64,000 nt of DNA from Anastatus disparis (Eukaryota; Arthropoda; Insecta; Hymenoptera; Eupelmidae). Positions within the stretch are counted from its first letter, which is position 1. Every line of letters begins with the position of its first letter. The position numbers and the translations under genes are program-made. The stretch spans positions 992,001-1,056,000 of the forward strand of contig JAFFSR010000035.1 of the NCBI GenBank assembly GCA_017163975.1, read 5' to 3'. Positions 1 to 12,202 of the stretch are shown in pieces. The notes below the pieces were generated by a model. That model did no database searches. It saw only the letters and a list, made by a program, of their open reading frames with translations, and was not told where the DNA came from.

Positions 1-964
1 TTGAATATCATTAATATTTTTAAAAATTGGACTTTTTCTTTTTCTTTTATTAAATATATTTTCATAATATTATCAATTATTATTTTCAAAACGAAAAAAA
101 TGATTTAACAAACATAATAATTTAAGTTCTCACAAGATATATTATTTATAATTCATATAAATTCAACATAAAATGTTGATAAACCTCATTTTATTTTAGA
201 CACAAAAAAATGAAAAAATTATTTTATTAAAAGTATATCCTTTTTAATATCATTAATATAGTAGCAAATATCTTGATATCAGGTTTTAAATTTCTTTTTA
301 TTAAATTAACTTTATATAAATTTATAATCTCGATAGTTTGATTTAAGAAAAACGAAACTTCACGAAATCTTGCAAATTTCACAAAAGCGTGTTTCCAATA
401 AAAATGACTTTAAATTTTATTTTATTTTTAAAAAATTTACATAGAATTTTAACATTGCCAAAAATTCGAAAAAAATAGATTTCAATGTTTACTTTGTAAT
501 TATTACAATGGTCACAAACTTTGAATCATGCTATGAAAAGCATTTAAAATTTTTTTCAGTTTGACAATTAATTAGCAAAAGATTTTATCCATATTGCTAA
601 TTCTAAAAAATAGCAGTTTATGTATGAAGTACATATTTTTTTATGTTTTGACGTTTATTATATCTTTTTAAAATAAATTTTTTACTGTTATTTGAGATAA
701 ATGTAATAAAATGCGTGAATACTTTATTTTTCATAAAAAATGTATTTAAATACAATATTTAAAAAAACAATGAAGAAATTTATTATTCAAATAAAAAAAA
801 TTTAATCATAAAAACGATGGGCAGCATGCAACGTATTTGTCCTTTTTTATTAATTTTGTTATTTATTAATGAAAATTGTTTAGATAATTGAAAAAAATTA
901 AGTTTGGGATGAGGAAGCGATAAAAATATGTAATTTGGTTTAAATAAAAAACGTACAATAGCTG

Positions 965-1455
965 TGGTCAGGCTGTTGCCTAAGCAAGTCACAACGTGAC
1001 GTTCAGTTGACTCACGCAGTGAGTACCCCTTGGCCTTTAGCCTCGCGACGCTAGAAGTGAGGCGCGCGTGTCGCTCTTGTAGAGAGAAGCTCTGGCGTTC
1101 AAGAAGATAGAGTTAAGCCACGGTACTGCTAGCACACATTATAGACGCGCTTGACACGTTTTTTCTTAATCCACGTGGATCGACTTGAATTTAGTGAATT
1201 TAATACATCGGACTACTTGATTGACTTATTTTTACACAGCTTGTAAATTATATAGTAATATTTTTGTGAATAAATTGAATGTTAAGTGAAATTTAGTGAG
1301 TTTAAGTTATTTATGGTATCCTCGCCACGTGTCCGTTTTCTGTTGCTTTCGGTATGCTTTCGGTGAATTAAGATAATTTACACATTTATATGGCACAATT
1401 CGCCTATGGATTAAAGTTCATAATAAAATTAGAATATTTCTCAAAAGCATCACCA
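965..1455 (+). repeat. 5' LTR of the BEL/Pao element
   Basis: The LTR starts TGGTCAGG and ends ACCA, matching 7774-8260. It differs from the 3' LTR by scattered substitutions and a few-base indel in the TTGCTTTCGG stretch. It should carry the promoter and polyadenylation signals; an AATAAA-like AATAAATTGAATG lies at about 1268-1280. Confidence 0.9.
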
Positions 1456-1462
1456 TAATTTT

Positions 1463-1480
1463 TGGTCCTTCGAGCCGGAT
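1463..1480 (+). promoter_or_regulatory. Primer binding site, complementary to tRNA-Tyr
   Basis: TGGTCCTTCGAGCCGGAT lies 7 bp inside the 5' LTR. Its reverse complement, ending in CCA, equals the 3' end of insect tRNA-Tyr as I remember it (acceptor beginning CCTTCGA). Minus-strand DNA synthesis would start here. Confidence 0.88.
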
Positions 1481-2362
1481 GCTGCGAGTTACGATACGAT
1501 TAATTCGAACGCTACATAAGAGTTAATAGACTAACGGATATTACGAAGTGCTGATAAGCTTATGAGTTTCGCTAAAGTGAATGATAAAAATAACTTCAAC
1601 ACGTGCTTGCTAAAAGATCATAAAACTCTTTCATCTTAAGTGCTGTGCAAACACAAGTGATTCTAACTCAGACAAAAAACAGTTACATAAATTTAAAAAA
1701 TTTCTACGTAAAAGTACGTACTTAGTTCCTTAATGTTTATCAAGTTCACAGTGACTCATGTGACAAAAAATAAAGTACAAGGAAACTTTCATTAGATTTA
1801 CAAGTGCTGTGTCGGTGTTTGAAAAAAAAGAAAAGAAAGGCAATACTACGCATTCTTTCTCGCTAAAATTAAAAATTCATTTCATCCCACAACACGTGCG
1901 TCGCGGTCACAAAGGAAAGTTATCACGATGTCACTTCCGACGAGTGTCAGCGCCATCATGATGCGATGATAAAAACCGCCATATTGAATTCTCGCATTTT
2001 TACGATAAAGTCCGTGGATATTACGCAGATCTCACTTGCTTGAGTAACAAACTCTTATTCGTAAAGTACACGTTTTGAATTCATTTTGCTCGATTTCTCA
2101 ACGTAAATTCTGAACTTTACTTACTGTGCAAACTATACTTAAGCATTGCATTACTCATTCTCGTACATTTGTTCGAGGTTACTCGAATACAATCAAGCCA
2201 CCATTGTATGTCATATTAGAGTTCATTAATGTTGTAGACTCACTTACGTAGATCTACTCTCAAAAGTACTGCTAATAAAAATTGGTAAAGCTGTACTAAT
2301 AAAAATCAAGAAATTCAGTTTTTCTACCCCTGATTGAAACACCTGAATCTTGAAGATAAAAC
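1481..2362 (+). other. BEL/Pao untranslated leader
   Basis: About 880 bp lie between the primer binding site and the gag start. No reading frame or clear repeat is visible. Packaging signals are expected here in LTR elements, but I cannot point to one. Confidence 0.6.
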
Positions 2363-3778
2363 ATGGCACCAGATAAGCTAGATGCTGACGTGGAAGATAC
2401 GTTGCGTGATCAGCGACGTACCTCAGGCCTCATAAAGGATATAGCTGATTGCACCACAGTCACAGCGGAAGGACATTTTACTGAAGAACATCTAGCACTC
2501 AGGCTGGACCTCTTAGAGACTTACTGGGAGGAATTTCGTAACCGTGATCTGTTTATTTCACGCTTCAGTGATCAGTTGAAAGAACGTACGTATTTTAAAA
2601 ACAAGGTCTATGGTAACACCGTGGAGTTGTATTTTTCAGCCTAGGCGTGGTTTAGAAAACAGCTGAAATCATGTCAGAGTGTCATTCCTGTCCCATTCGG
2701 ATCAACTGCAGGTATTAAACGTCTACTTCTGATCTCAAACCAAGCCTCCTTGGAGAAGCTTAAACTTCCCACTTTCACGGGATCTCAACGTGACTGGGAG
2801 TCTTTCAAAGACAAATTTTCTTCGTTAGTGATTGATAACCCAAACATGGCGCCAATCATTAAGTTTCAGCATTTAATTAATTGTTTACAGGGAGAAGCTG
2901 CTCAACTGATAACGGGTATTAAGTTGACTGCTGATAATTTCAAAACCGCTTGGAAAACGCTCTTACGCCAGTTTGACAATCGACACCTCAGGTTCTCTTG
3001 TCAAATGGATGTCTTGACAAACTTGTCATCTTCATCTACTAAATCTTTTAGTCATTTAAACACACTACTTTGAAGCGTCGATGAAAGTCTAAATTTCTTG
3101 TCTGCACTAGGAAGACCGAAGGATCATTGGGACGATATTCTGTTGTATTTCGTCTTTAGTAAATTACCAAAGTCTCTCAGGCAAAGTTGGGCGAAATTGG
3201 TAAGCAAAGAGCATCAGAACGACTTTCCAAAGTTCAATGACCTTCGCAAATTCATCGAGGATCGTATTCAAGTACTAATCACGACGCAAGCGGTAAGAGA
3301 CTCACCCATGAGTGCAAAAGAGTTCAACAAACCTAGTCAGTCCAATCAGTCTACAAATAGGACTTCCAAGGACCAAGGTGCCAAAAGGAATCCTCGCAGA
3401 TTCTCTGGTCGTGCTACTGCAGCAAATGCTAACAAAAACAAAACTCAGTTTAATCTGAATCAATCTTGCTCTTATTGCAAAGATAATCATTTTCTAGCAT
3501 ATTGTAAGAAATTTCTAGTTTGTTCACAGGAGGAACGTCTGAAACACGTAGTTGATGCAAAGCTGTGCATCAACTGTCTGAGTGCCAGTCACATGTTGGA
3601 AAAGTGTAGTTCACAGGGTCGTTGCCAAGTCTGTGATGATCGACATCATACCAAACTACACCCACGGGATAGTCAACCCACCTCAAACAATGACACTTCT
3701 GTATTATCAGTGGCACATGTGCAATCAATGTGTTTGACTGCTGAAAAAACCAGAACGAAGATTCTTGCCTCAGCTTAG
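2363..3778 (+). pseudogene. gag: BEL/Pao gag, broken by in-frame stops
   Basis: Gag forms the particle and binds element RNA. The frame opens with ATG at 2363. A BEL-type gag core (DUF1759-like) spans roughly 2750-3250, with the motif LKLPTFTGSQRDWESFKDKF. At about 3465-3660 there are zinc-knuckle clusters: CSYCKDNHFLAYC, CINCLSASHMLEKC and CQVCDDRHH. Stop codons interrupt the same frame at 2642 (TAG), 3071 (TGA) and 3776 (TAG). There is no frameshift: all the open pieces are in one frame, and this frame continues into pol. In BEL elements gag and pol are usually one polyprotein, which fits. The gene is inactive as it stands. Confidence 0.88.
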
Positions 3779-6700
3779 GTTATACTTCAAGCATTGGATG
3801 GAAGAATGGTTTCTGCAAGAGCACTGCTCGATTCTGGAGCAGAAGAGTGCTTTATTTCTGAAAAAATAGTTAATGCTTTGTCATTACGCAAACAACTCGA
3901 CGATGTAATCGTTACTGGGGTTGGTGGCTCAATTAGCGTTAAGGCTAAGTCATGAGTCATACTCAAATTATAATCATCTATTGATTCTAAATTTGAATTT
4001 GAATTTTCAGCCTTGGTGCTTCCTCAAGTCTCCAGTGTCGCTCCACGTCAAGAGGTTACTCTGCCGCCCTGGCAGAGTATTATTCAAGGTCCACCAGGTC
4101 ATAACTTGACTGCCATCAATACTGTTTTTGCATGGGTCCTCAAAGGTGGTTATCAAAAGGAAAATGCCAGTCACTCAACAGTCAAAACTGTGACTGTCAA
4201 CTTATGTATGCAAGATGATCTTAATCATGCACTGACACGTTTTTGGGAAAGCGAAGAAGTGCCTACTGCTTCAATTCTTTCAACGCAGGATCAAGAATGC
4301 TATGATCACTTCAATACCACGTGTACCCGCAATGATAATGGTCGCTTCATTATACGCTTGCCATTCCATCATGTACCCACATACGGTAATCTTTCGGACG
4401 TTGCTGGACCCCAGCTTCAACGACTAGAACGCCGCTTCCTAAAGCAACTAGAACTAGAAGCTGCCTACAAGTAGTTCATGCGAGAGTACGAAGAGTTGCA
4501 ATACATGGTAAAAGCTAACTCTAGCAGGGTAAGCCTGTCTTCATGTATGTATCTACCTCACTTACCTGTATTTAAACGAGGTGATAGCTCAAAAATAAGA
4601 GTAGTCTTTGATGCATCACGTACTAATAAACAAGGCGTCTCGTTAAATTCTTTCTTGCACGTAGGTCCTAAACTTCAAGAAGATATTATCGCCATTATCA
4701 TTAGGTGGTCTTTCTTCTTATTTGCCTTCACTTGTGACATCGTGAAGATGTTTCGCCAGTTTATAGTGCATCCAGATGACCAGGATTGGCAAAGAATCTT
4801 ATGGAGATTTTCCTCAGCGGACCCAATAGAAAGTTACAAGTTCACTACTGTGACTTATGGCACTGTTTGTGCACCTTTTATAGCTAACGCATGTATGCTT
4901 CGTTTAGCTGAGGATGTGGAAGTTCAATTCCCTCATACTGCTAATATCATTCGTTATTACAGATACATGGATGACTTCTTTGTAGGAGCCGACAGTCTGC
5001 ATGAAGCTTGTCGCATTCGTGAAGAACTCATCAATGTGTTGGCCTCAGCTGGTCTAGAGGTTGGCAAATTGGCTGCTAATCACACAGAAATTCTGAAGAG
5101 TGTTTGTTCAGAAGACTGCGTCACACTCAAACCTTCCTATCCGGAACTTGATTCAACTGCAGCGTTGGGAATCAGGTGGCTGGCTCAAGAGGATCAGTTT
5201 TGGTTCAAGGTCTCAGACATTAAGTTTAACTCCATCGTTGTACCTACTAAGCGTTCTATTGCATCTAACGTAGCAACACTGTTCGACCCAGTTGGTTGGT
5301 TTGCTTCTTTCATTATTCGAGTCAAACTACTTCTTCAAAACCTCTGACTTATGAAATAAGATTGGCATGATCCTGTTCTAGAGGATGTAGCCCGTAACTG
5401 GATAGAATTTCAATCTCAACTATCGGACATTGAATCTATTCGTATACCTCGTTGGATGGGAACATATCATTGTTCTGCTTGGCCTGATGCTTCTGAACGC
5501 GCATATGCTGCTTGCGTGTATATTGTAGCACTAAACAAGGATCAAATATCCAGTAAGCTACTTATAGCCAAGTCAAAAGTAGCTCCAGTGAAAACAATTA
5601 GTCTTCCTAGACTAGAATTGTGTGCCACAGTTGTTCTGTCTCGTCTCGTCAACTATATCTTATCAAAGATTGATAGACAACCTAGTAAAATTTACTGTTG
5701 GTCGGATTCACAAGTTGCGCTAGCCTGGTTGCGTGCACATCCTTCCAAGTGGAAGTCTTTCATGGCTAACCGTGTAAGTGAAATCGTTTCTACACTTCCA
5801 GATGCTACCTGGGAACACGTACGTTCCTCGAAAAACCCAGCGGACCTAACTACTAGAGATATCTCGCCCAACCAATTAAAGGGATCTAAACTTTGGTGGT
5901 TTGGACCTTCTTGGTTATGTACTCAGGAAACATTGCCACTTTCAAAAAACCAATTCAAGACTGAACTTGAAATGCGCTCATCAAGTAAAGTAACTTGTCT
6001 CACAGCTGAAAAGGACTTTTACCTTGAAGTATGGTGCTTAAGGTTTTCCCCGATTGAGAAAATCATACGAATAATGGCTTATTGTTATAGATGGATTGCA
6101 AGAGTCAAGATAAAGGATAATACACCAACGTTCAACTTTCTTACTGCCATAGAGCATGCAGAAGGAAAGAATTATTTGCTTCGCTTAGTACAACAACAAG
6201 CGTTTGCGTCTGAAATTCAAGCTTTATTAGAAAATCAACGCATATCATTCTCAAGCTCTATCATTAAGTTATCGCTTTTTCTAGATAAAAACGGCTTACT
6301 TCGAGTTGGTGGTCGTCTTCAGAACGCAAATCTGAGTGATGCTGAAAAACATCCAATAATCTTGCTTGCAAAGCATCACATCACAAACCTGTTGATTCAA
6401 CAAGCACACTTACATACATTACATGGTGGATGTACCCTTGTACAAGCTCATCTTAGTCGTACCTATTGGATCATCAAAGGTCCAAACGTGATTCGCAAGC
6501 TCATTCGTCAGTTTGTACGCTGTGCAAGTTTCAATGCTCAACCTATAGAGCAAATGATGGGTCAATTACCCAATTTTCGTACTATACAGGCCAGACCTTT
6601 TACACACACAGGTGTTGACTTCGCTGGTCCATTTTTAAAGCGTGCTTCATCTGGTCGTGGCCAAAAGTCATTTAAAGGATACATTGCGCTTTTTGTGTGC

Positions 6701-7573
6701 ATGGTTGTCAAAGCGATTCATATCAAAATCGTCTCTGATCTCACTACTGCTGCCTTTTTAGCAGCCTTTTGGCGATTTACGTCACGAAGAGTTCTCTGTA
6801 AAGTTATGTACAGTGACAACGCTACTAATTTTCAAGGCGCTGCTGCAGAAATACACCGATTGTTTAACTCAGCATTAACTTTGTGTCAAGAAGTTGCAGC
6901 GACCTTAGCTACTGAGGGCGTGGAGTGGAAATTTATTCCACTGAGAGCTCCAAACTTTGGCGGACTCTGGGAGTCCAATATTAAATCTTTTAAGAGATAT
7001 CTTGCTCGAGTCATAGGAGATGCCAAATTAAGTTATGAAGAATTTTCAACAGTCTCTTCAATGATAGAAGCCTGTTTAAATTCCAGGCCATTATGCACCT
7101 TAACTCTAAACAGCGACGATGCCATTGCATTGACGCCAGGACATTTTCTAATAGGAGGTCCCTTGCTTTCACTTGCAGAGCCATATGATTTTCATAAAGA
7201 CCAGAAATCCTTCACTTCAAGGTGAAACTTACTGGTGAATATTCGGAACCATTTTTGGAAGAGGTAGCAGAAAGAGGTCTCATTGCAGTTGCAACAAAAA
7301 TCAAAATGGTTGCACCCAAATCATGTATTCAAGAAAGGAGACGTTGTACTGATCAAGGATCCGTTACTTCCTCCTACTAGGTGGCCCCTAGCGACCATTG
7401 AAAGGTTAATTCCAGGCTCTGATGGTCTCTGTCGTGTTGTAGAACTACGAACTGCTCATTCACATTACAAGTGCCCAGTAAATCAAATCATACTGTTACC
7501 AATCAACAAAAGGGAATCATCACAAGGTACTGTCACTACGGACAAAGATACAACTACTTCAACATCTAATTAG
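3779..7573 (+). pseudogene. pol: BEL/Pao pol (protease, RT, RNase H, integrase), broken by stops
   Basis: The gag frame continues as pol. An aspartic protease site, LLDSGAEE, lies near 3825-3850. Reverse transcriptase covers about 4500-5350: VVFDAS, then the YMDD box in YRYMDDFFVGA near 4960. BEL RNase H follows at about 5456-5930 with LPRLELCA and YCWSDSQVALAWL. Integrase covers about 6250-7220, with a zinc region around HTLHGGC and the core residues HTGVDFAGP, SDNATNF and LWES. The tail has LTPGHFLIGG and a 96-residue piece (7283-7573) with a KKGDVVLIKD motif. In-frame stops lie at 3953, 3968-3971, 4472, 5345, 5357 and 7223. Again I see no frameshift. A replication-incompetent copy. Confidence 0.9.
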
Positions 7574-7760
7574 CAGAAAAAGAAGATTTCGAGAAGATGT
7601 CTATGGGTTTTCGGTTCTAACTAGAATTAGTCGTGCAGTCAATCCTTCATAGTTTGAATCATCGATGATTCTCAGTATCTGTCATACTTTAACATGTTGG
7701 GGTAGAACATCTACTACCCTGGTTCTGTTTATTCCGAACCAACGTTGTTCACGTAGGTTC

Positions 7761-7773
7761 GTGGCGGGCGGTA
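7761..7773 (+). promoter_or_regulatory. Polypurine tract of the BEL/Pao element
   Basis: GTGGCGGGCGGTA abuts the 3' LTR and is purine-rich, the expected place and composition of the plus-strand primer. Confidence 0.6.
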
Positions 7774-8260
7774 TGGTCAGGCCGTTGCCTAAGCAAGTCA
7801 CAACGTGACGTTCAGTTGACTCACGCAGTGAGTACCCCTTGGCCTTTAGCCTCGCGACGCTAGAAGTGAGGCGTGCGTGCTGCTCTTGTAGGGAGAAGCT
7901 CCGGCGTTCAAGCAGATAGAGCTAAGCCACGGTACTGCTAGCACACATTATAGACGCGCTTGACACGTTTTTTTCTTAATCCACGTGCATCAACTTGAAT
8001 TTAGTGAATTTAATACATCGAACTACTTGATTGACTTATTTTTACACAGCTTGTAAATTATATAGTAATATTTTTGTGAATAAATTAAATGTTAAGTGAA
8101 ATTTAGTGAGTTGAAGTTATTTATCGTATCCTCGCCACGTGTCCGTTTTCTGTTCGGTATGCTTTCGGTAAATTAAGATAATTTACACATTTATATGGCA
8201 CAGTTCGCCTATGGATTAAAGTTCATAATAAAATTAGAATATTTCTTAAAAGCATTACCA
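7774..8260 (+). repeat. 3' LTR of the BEL/Pao element
   Basis: This is a direct copy of 965-1455, starting TGGTCAGG and ending TTACCA. The right flank GTTGTGTTGGCTAAG resumes the R sequence found intact at about 38335. Confidence 0.9.
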
Positions 8261-8879
8261 GTTGTGTTGGCTAAGTTTTAGGGTACGTAACAGCAATTAA
8301 AAAATTTTTCAAGTTCAAATCTTATGCTTTGTCTTTTTTTAATATGCTTACAAATAAAATTTGTTACAATACAATAAGAAAAATTTTCGACAAAAAATAT
8401 TGACTTTCAATACAGCCATTTAAAATAAAATAACCGTTACCTGTGCAAGCATTTTCTAAGAATATGCTAATTAACGCTTTTTTAAATGTAAAATTTTTAA
8501 TTCAGACTTCCTGTTCTTTGCATTGCTAGTACCAACGAAGATAGATACTAATAGAAGCGCAAAACCCCAAGGCGCTTTGAAGCTAAAAATATGTAGTAGG
8601 TACCCCGACCACGCGCAGCGTTAACGTCGCTTTCAGTAGGTAAATCACAATGACGGATCGGTAAATAAGCGGCAGTTATCATTGCTGTTTATTCCGATAA
8701 CATTTGGAAACTGTAATAAAATTAAAAAAGTATGATTGAACTGAATATAATTATTAGAAAATAAATTAAGAGAATTAAATAATAAAAATCAATTTAAGTT
8801 AAACTTAAATTGTTATTCTTAAACCCCAAAGGGCGAACAATTTATATATAACATTCTTTGTAAAATGTTTGTAATCACC

Positions 8880-8943
8880 GATGGCGTAATGGATAAGTCG
8901 CTCGCGTGACAATCCTTTTGACGTCGGTTCAAATCCCGTTCAG
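8880..8943 (+). other. tRNA-like Pol III segment in the left arm of P
   Basis: An A box TGGCGTAATGG (8882-8892) and B box GGTTCAAATCC (8926-8936) have normal spacing, and a T run follows at 8945-8954. The D-loop text resembles arginine tRNAs. The anticodon arm is poor, so this looks like a tRNA relic rather than a functional gene. Confidence 0.6.
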
Positions 8944-9570
8944 ATTTTTTTTTTCTTTTGCAAGTGTAATAAAAATATTATAGTATATTTATAAAATCAA
9001 GAGTATTAAAAATTTTAATTTTAATGGAATTGAATTTTTTTTATATTTAATTTTATTATTAGACTATAATTATTTTTTTTTTAAATACATACAATTTCCA
9101 AAGTGAACAAAATAAAATTAAAAAAATTTTTAAGATAAATAATATGTCAGTGAAATGTAGTTTCTAATAAATTTTACTTTAAAATCTTAGGAAGAGAATG
9201 TTTAATTTTTAATTTCCACATTTAATTTTAAATAATTAAAAGGACTATTATTTATCTTATAAATTTAAACTGTCTATAATAATTATAAAAACGTCACAAT
9301 GTGCTAAAATATTTTTTTAAAAATAATTTTATTGTTAAAAAAAAATTTTCACTCACATATTATTTATCTTAAAAATTTTTCTCATTTTATTTCGTTCACT
9401 TTGGAAATCGTACGCATTTAAAAAAAATAATTATAGTCCAATAATAAAATTAAATATAAAAAAAAATTTAATTTCATTAAAATTAAAATTTTTAATACTC
9501 TTTATTTTATGAATATACTATAATATTTTTATTACACTTGCAAAAGAAAAAAAAATAAATAAATAAATCT

Positions 9571-9635
9571 GAACGGGATTTGAATCGACTTTTCAAAAAG
9601 ACTGTCGTGAGAGCGACTTATCCATTACACCATCG
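9571..9635 (-). other. tRNA-like segment in the right arm of P
   Basis: This is the inverted counterpart of the tRNA-like segment at 8880. On the minus strand it has TGGTGTAATGG and GATTCAAATCC. The anticodon region has diverged further. Confidence 0.5.
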
Positions 9636-9974
9636 GTGATTATAAAGATTATATAAAGAATGTTATATATAAATTGTTCGCTCTTTGCGGTTTAAGAATA
9701 ACAATTTGAGTTTAACTTAAATTGTTTTTATTAATAAATTCTCTTAATTTATTTTCTAATAATTATATTCGGTTTAATCATACTTTTTTAATTTTATTAC
9801 AGTTTCCAAATAAACAGCAATGATAACTGCCGCTTATTTACCGATTGGTCATTGTCATTACTTACTGAAAGCGACGTTAACGCCGAGTGTGGTCGGGATA
9901 CCTACTACATATTTTTAGCTTCAAAGCGCCTTGGGGTTCTGCGCTTCTATTAGTATCTATATTCGTTGCTAGTA

Positions 9975-10807
9975 CCGTGGTAGAAAATTCAGGATAAAAA
10001 TATGCTCAGTGAATTAAGGGCTAGCGATATCTCGCCACGACGCAGTCGCGATATATAACCGATGTATACGCGATAAAATATTGAAGACAATTACAATTTC
10101 ATATATTAGATAAAGAACATAACCCTAAAAACAATTAACTAAAACCCCTTTTTGATATTATTTTTTGCACCCGAAATTAGTTATTTAACCATTTCTAATT
10201 ATATTTTTTTATTAATTTTATTTTTTTAAAATAAATTATCAACGAAAAAAATCATGCGTGAAGTGGGCTCGAAGCAAATACCTCGAGCATGCAAAGCGTG
10301 AACGTCACCGACTACGCCATGATGACAAGTTGTCAATGAATTTTCGAATCGTCTACATGTTACAGAACTTACTTTCAATTTGGTCAAAAATTTTGAGGTC
10401 ATTATTAAATTTACAGATCACATTGACTCGACATTATTATTTGAAAAAGTAAAATTTATTATATGCATAGTAAAATTTATTATGTGCATAGTTAAATTTA
10501 TTATATGCATAGTAAAATTTATTATATGCATAGTAAAATTTATTATATGCATAGTAAAATTTATTATTTTATTCATTTCTTTTTTCATTTAGGGGATTAC
10601 ACCCCCTTAATTATTATTTATTATATATTTTTTGTTAAATTTTTTATCGTTTCTTAGACAAAATATGATTAGAAAGTTGACGATATCCTCCCGATACCAT
10701 CGAGATAATTGATGAACCGGTGTTAGGGTTTATCGCGATATCGATCAGCATAAGATCGCGACCGCTGGTATTACATACTGAATATATGCTTAACGTTTCT
10801 ACCAGGG
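9975..10807. mobile_element. MITE-like insertion S in R copy 1
   Basis: An 830-bp segment is absent from R copy 2 (junction near 38602). Its ends are CCGTGGTAGAAA and, inverted, CCCTGGTAGAAA. The site looks like a TA target but the duplication is not clean. It contains a tandem repeat at 10447-10566 and no gene. Element P inserted at its left edge. Confidence 0.6.
10447..10566 (+). repeat. 21-bp tandem repeat, about six units
   Basis: The unit is AGTAAAATTTATTATATGCAT with one or two changes per copy. A reading frame through it is only a product of the repeat. Confidence 0.9.
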
Positions 10808-11278
10808 AATAAAAAAAATTAAGACTTTTTTTAAATCCCCAAACGCAGTTTAATGCAGAATTTGGATCCAAAAAATAATTTGAAATAAAAAAATTTTTTT
10901 AATAAGAAATATTAGCAATCAAAATTTCAAAAACGTTTTTTGTTTTAAATATAGACTATTTTCTTAATTTGAATGTAATGAAAATTTTTATTTGATATTT
11001 AGTCTTCTCTTTTTGAATTCTTCTTTACTTTATAGATCTATTTTATATAAGTAATTTGTAAAATTAATTATTCTGACAGATTTTCTTTTATAATTGTAGC
11101 CAAAGCTCATTTATTTTGATTTTTATGAAGTAATAATAACATTATTGTATTTTATATATTTTAAAGATAATAACGTTTATAAATATAATTTATAAATAGA
11201 TCAAATAAATTTATGCATAACATTTAAAAAGAATTGATAAAATATTAATTAAACTTTAAACATAAATAAATTAAAAAT
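10808..11278 (+). repeat. R-derived segment, no gene
   Basis: It matches about 38605-39065 in copy 2. I see nothing else in it. Confidence 0.7.
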
Positions 11279-12202
11279 TTTAACGGTATTCTACCGTGTT
11301 TGAATCTTGCGTGCTTAGGTATTAAAATAGGATAGACGCTCGGTCATATATCTCGTCTAAGACGAGTAAGGAAATGCGTATCTTGACGACCGGCACGCGA
11401 AAGAGAAGCTCGCCGGCCTGAGGCGCTTCAGAGAGTTTCCGGCTACCGTTGCGTTAACAAGAAACCTAAACCACTAAAAAATTATTTCTACTAAAAAATT
11501 TAAACCACTAAAAAATTTAAACCACTTAAAAATTTAAACCACTAAAAAATTTTTTTTCTACTAAAAAATTATAAAAAATTTATAAAAAAAAAGTCGAAAA
11601 ATTTTTTTTTATTTGAATTCTATTTTAAACTGCAAGTTTGTTTTCTATACGTAAAAATGTAACTTTTTTTTCCCTAAAGTTTTTTTCTATCTCGCTTACT
11701 TTTCAAAATATTGGCATTTGAAAAAAAACGTGTTTTTTAACAAAAAATCCTGTAGCTCTGGTGAAAAATGACAAAAACAAATGCTTGACCCCTCATTTTA
11801 AAGCTGAATAAATACCCTTTAAACCCAGTTTGTTTTTTTAAGCTACGATTATTGGATCTAAATCTGCAGCAAATTAAAAAAAGACCAATTTTTTTGCTTT
11901 TTTTTAGTTGTTTTCTAACTTTTCCAAACGACTTAAATTTAAATTTTTTAAAGTTCACAATAGTATTTTCGAAAGCTTTTCACCTGCTCTTTCGAACGTC
12001 GTTGGATTTTTTGAGTTACGACTTTTAGCTGCTGAGTAATAAAATGTTTTAGCTCTTACAATTTTTTCTCTGGGTGCGCAAAAGCATGTGGAGGGGAGTG
12101 TAGTTTCAGCGACTTTGCATAAAATTAAATTCAAAGACTTAGCTAAAATTCAAATTAAATTGAAAGCTAATTCTTTTTTGTAACGGGCAAAATAACCGTT
12201 AC
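11279..12202. mobile_element. MITE-like insertion T in R copy 1
   Basis: This 924-bp insertion is missing from copy 2 near 39066. The flanks are AAAAT on both sides (11274-11278 and 12203-12207). The ends are short inverted repeats, TTTAACGGTATT and GTAACGGTTATT. Inside, at 11465-11575, is a small array of ACCACTAAAAAATTT units. No gene is supported. Confidence 0.6.

Larger units (their letters stand above)
965..8260 (+). mobile_element. BEL/Pao LTR retrotransposon, full length but inactive
   Basis: Two direct LTRs (491 and 487 bp, a few percent different) flank about 6.3 kb with gag, protease, reverse transcriptase, RNase H and integrase in BEL/Pao order. The flanks are GCTG on the left (961-964) and GTTG on the right (8261-8264). 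The uninterrupted sequence in R copy 2 (near 38330) has GCTG once, so the target duplication is 4-5 bp with one later change, normal for this group. The LTR difference and many stop codons mean it is not recent. Confidence 0.93.
8533..9968. mobile_element. Palindromic DNA element P with 7-bp target duplication
   Basis: A 1,436-bp element with inverted arms of about 430 bp begins and ends with CAACGAAGATAGA or a close variant. It is flanked by CTAGTAC on both sides (8526-8532 and 9969-9975). R copy 2 lacks it near 38598. The same terminal sequence and 7-bp duplications occur in the 236-bp elements at 21894 and 51576, so they belong to one family. The centre is AT-rich and non-coding. Confidence 0.85.

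Noticed and set aside
10380..10592. 70-codon frame with repeated KFIICIV
   Set aside because: It is only the translation of the 21-bp tandem repeat.
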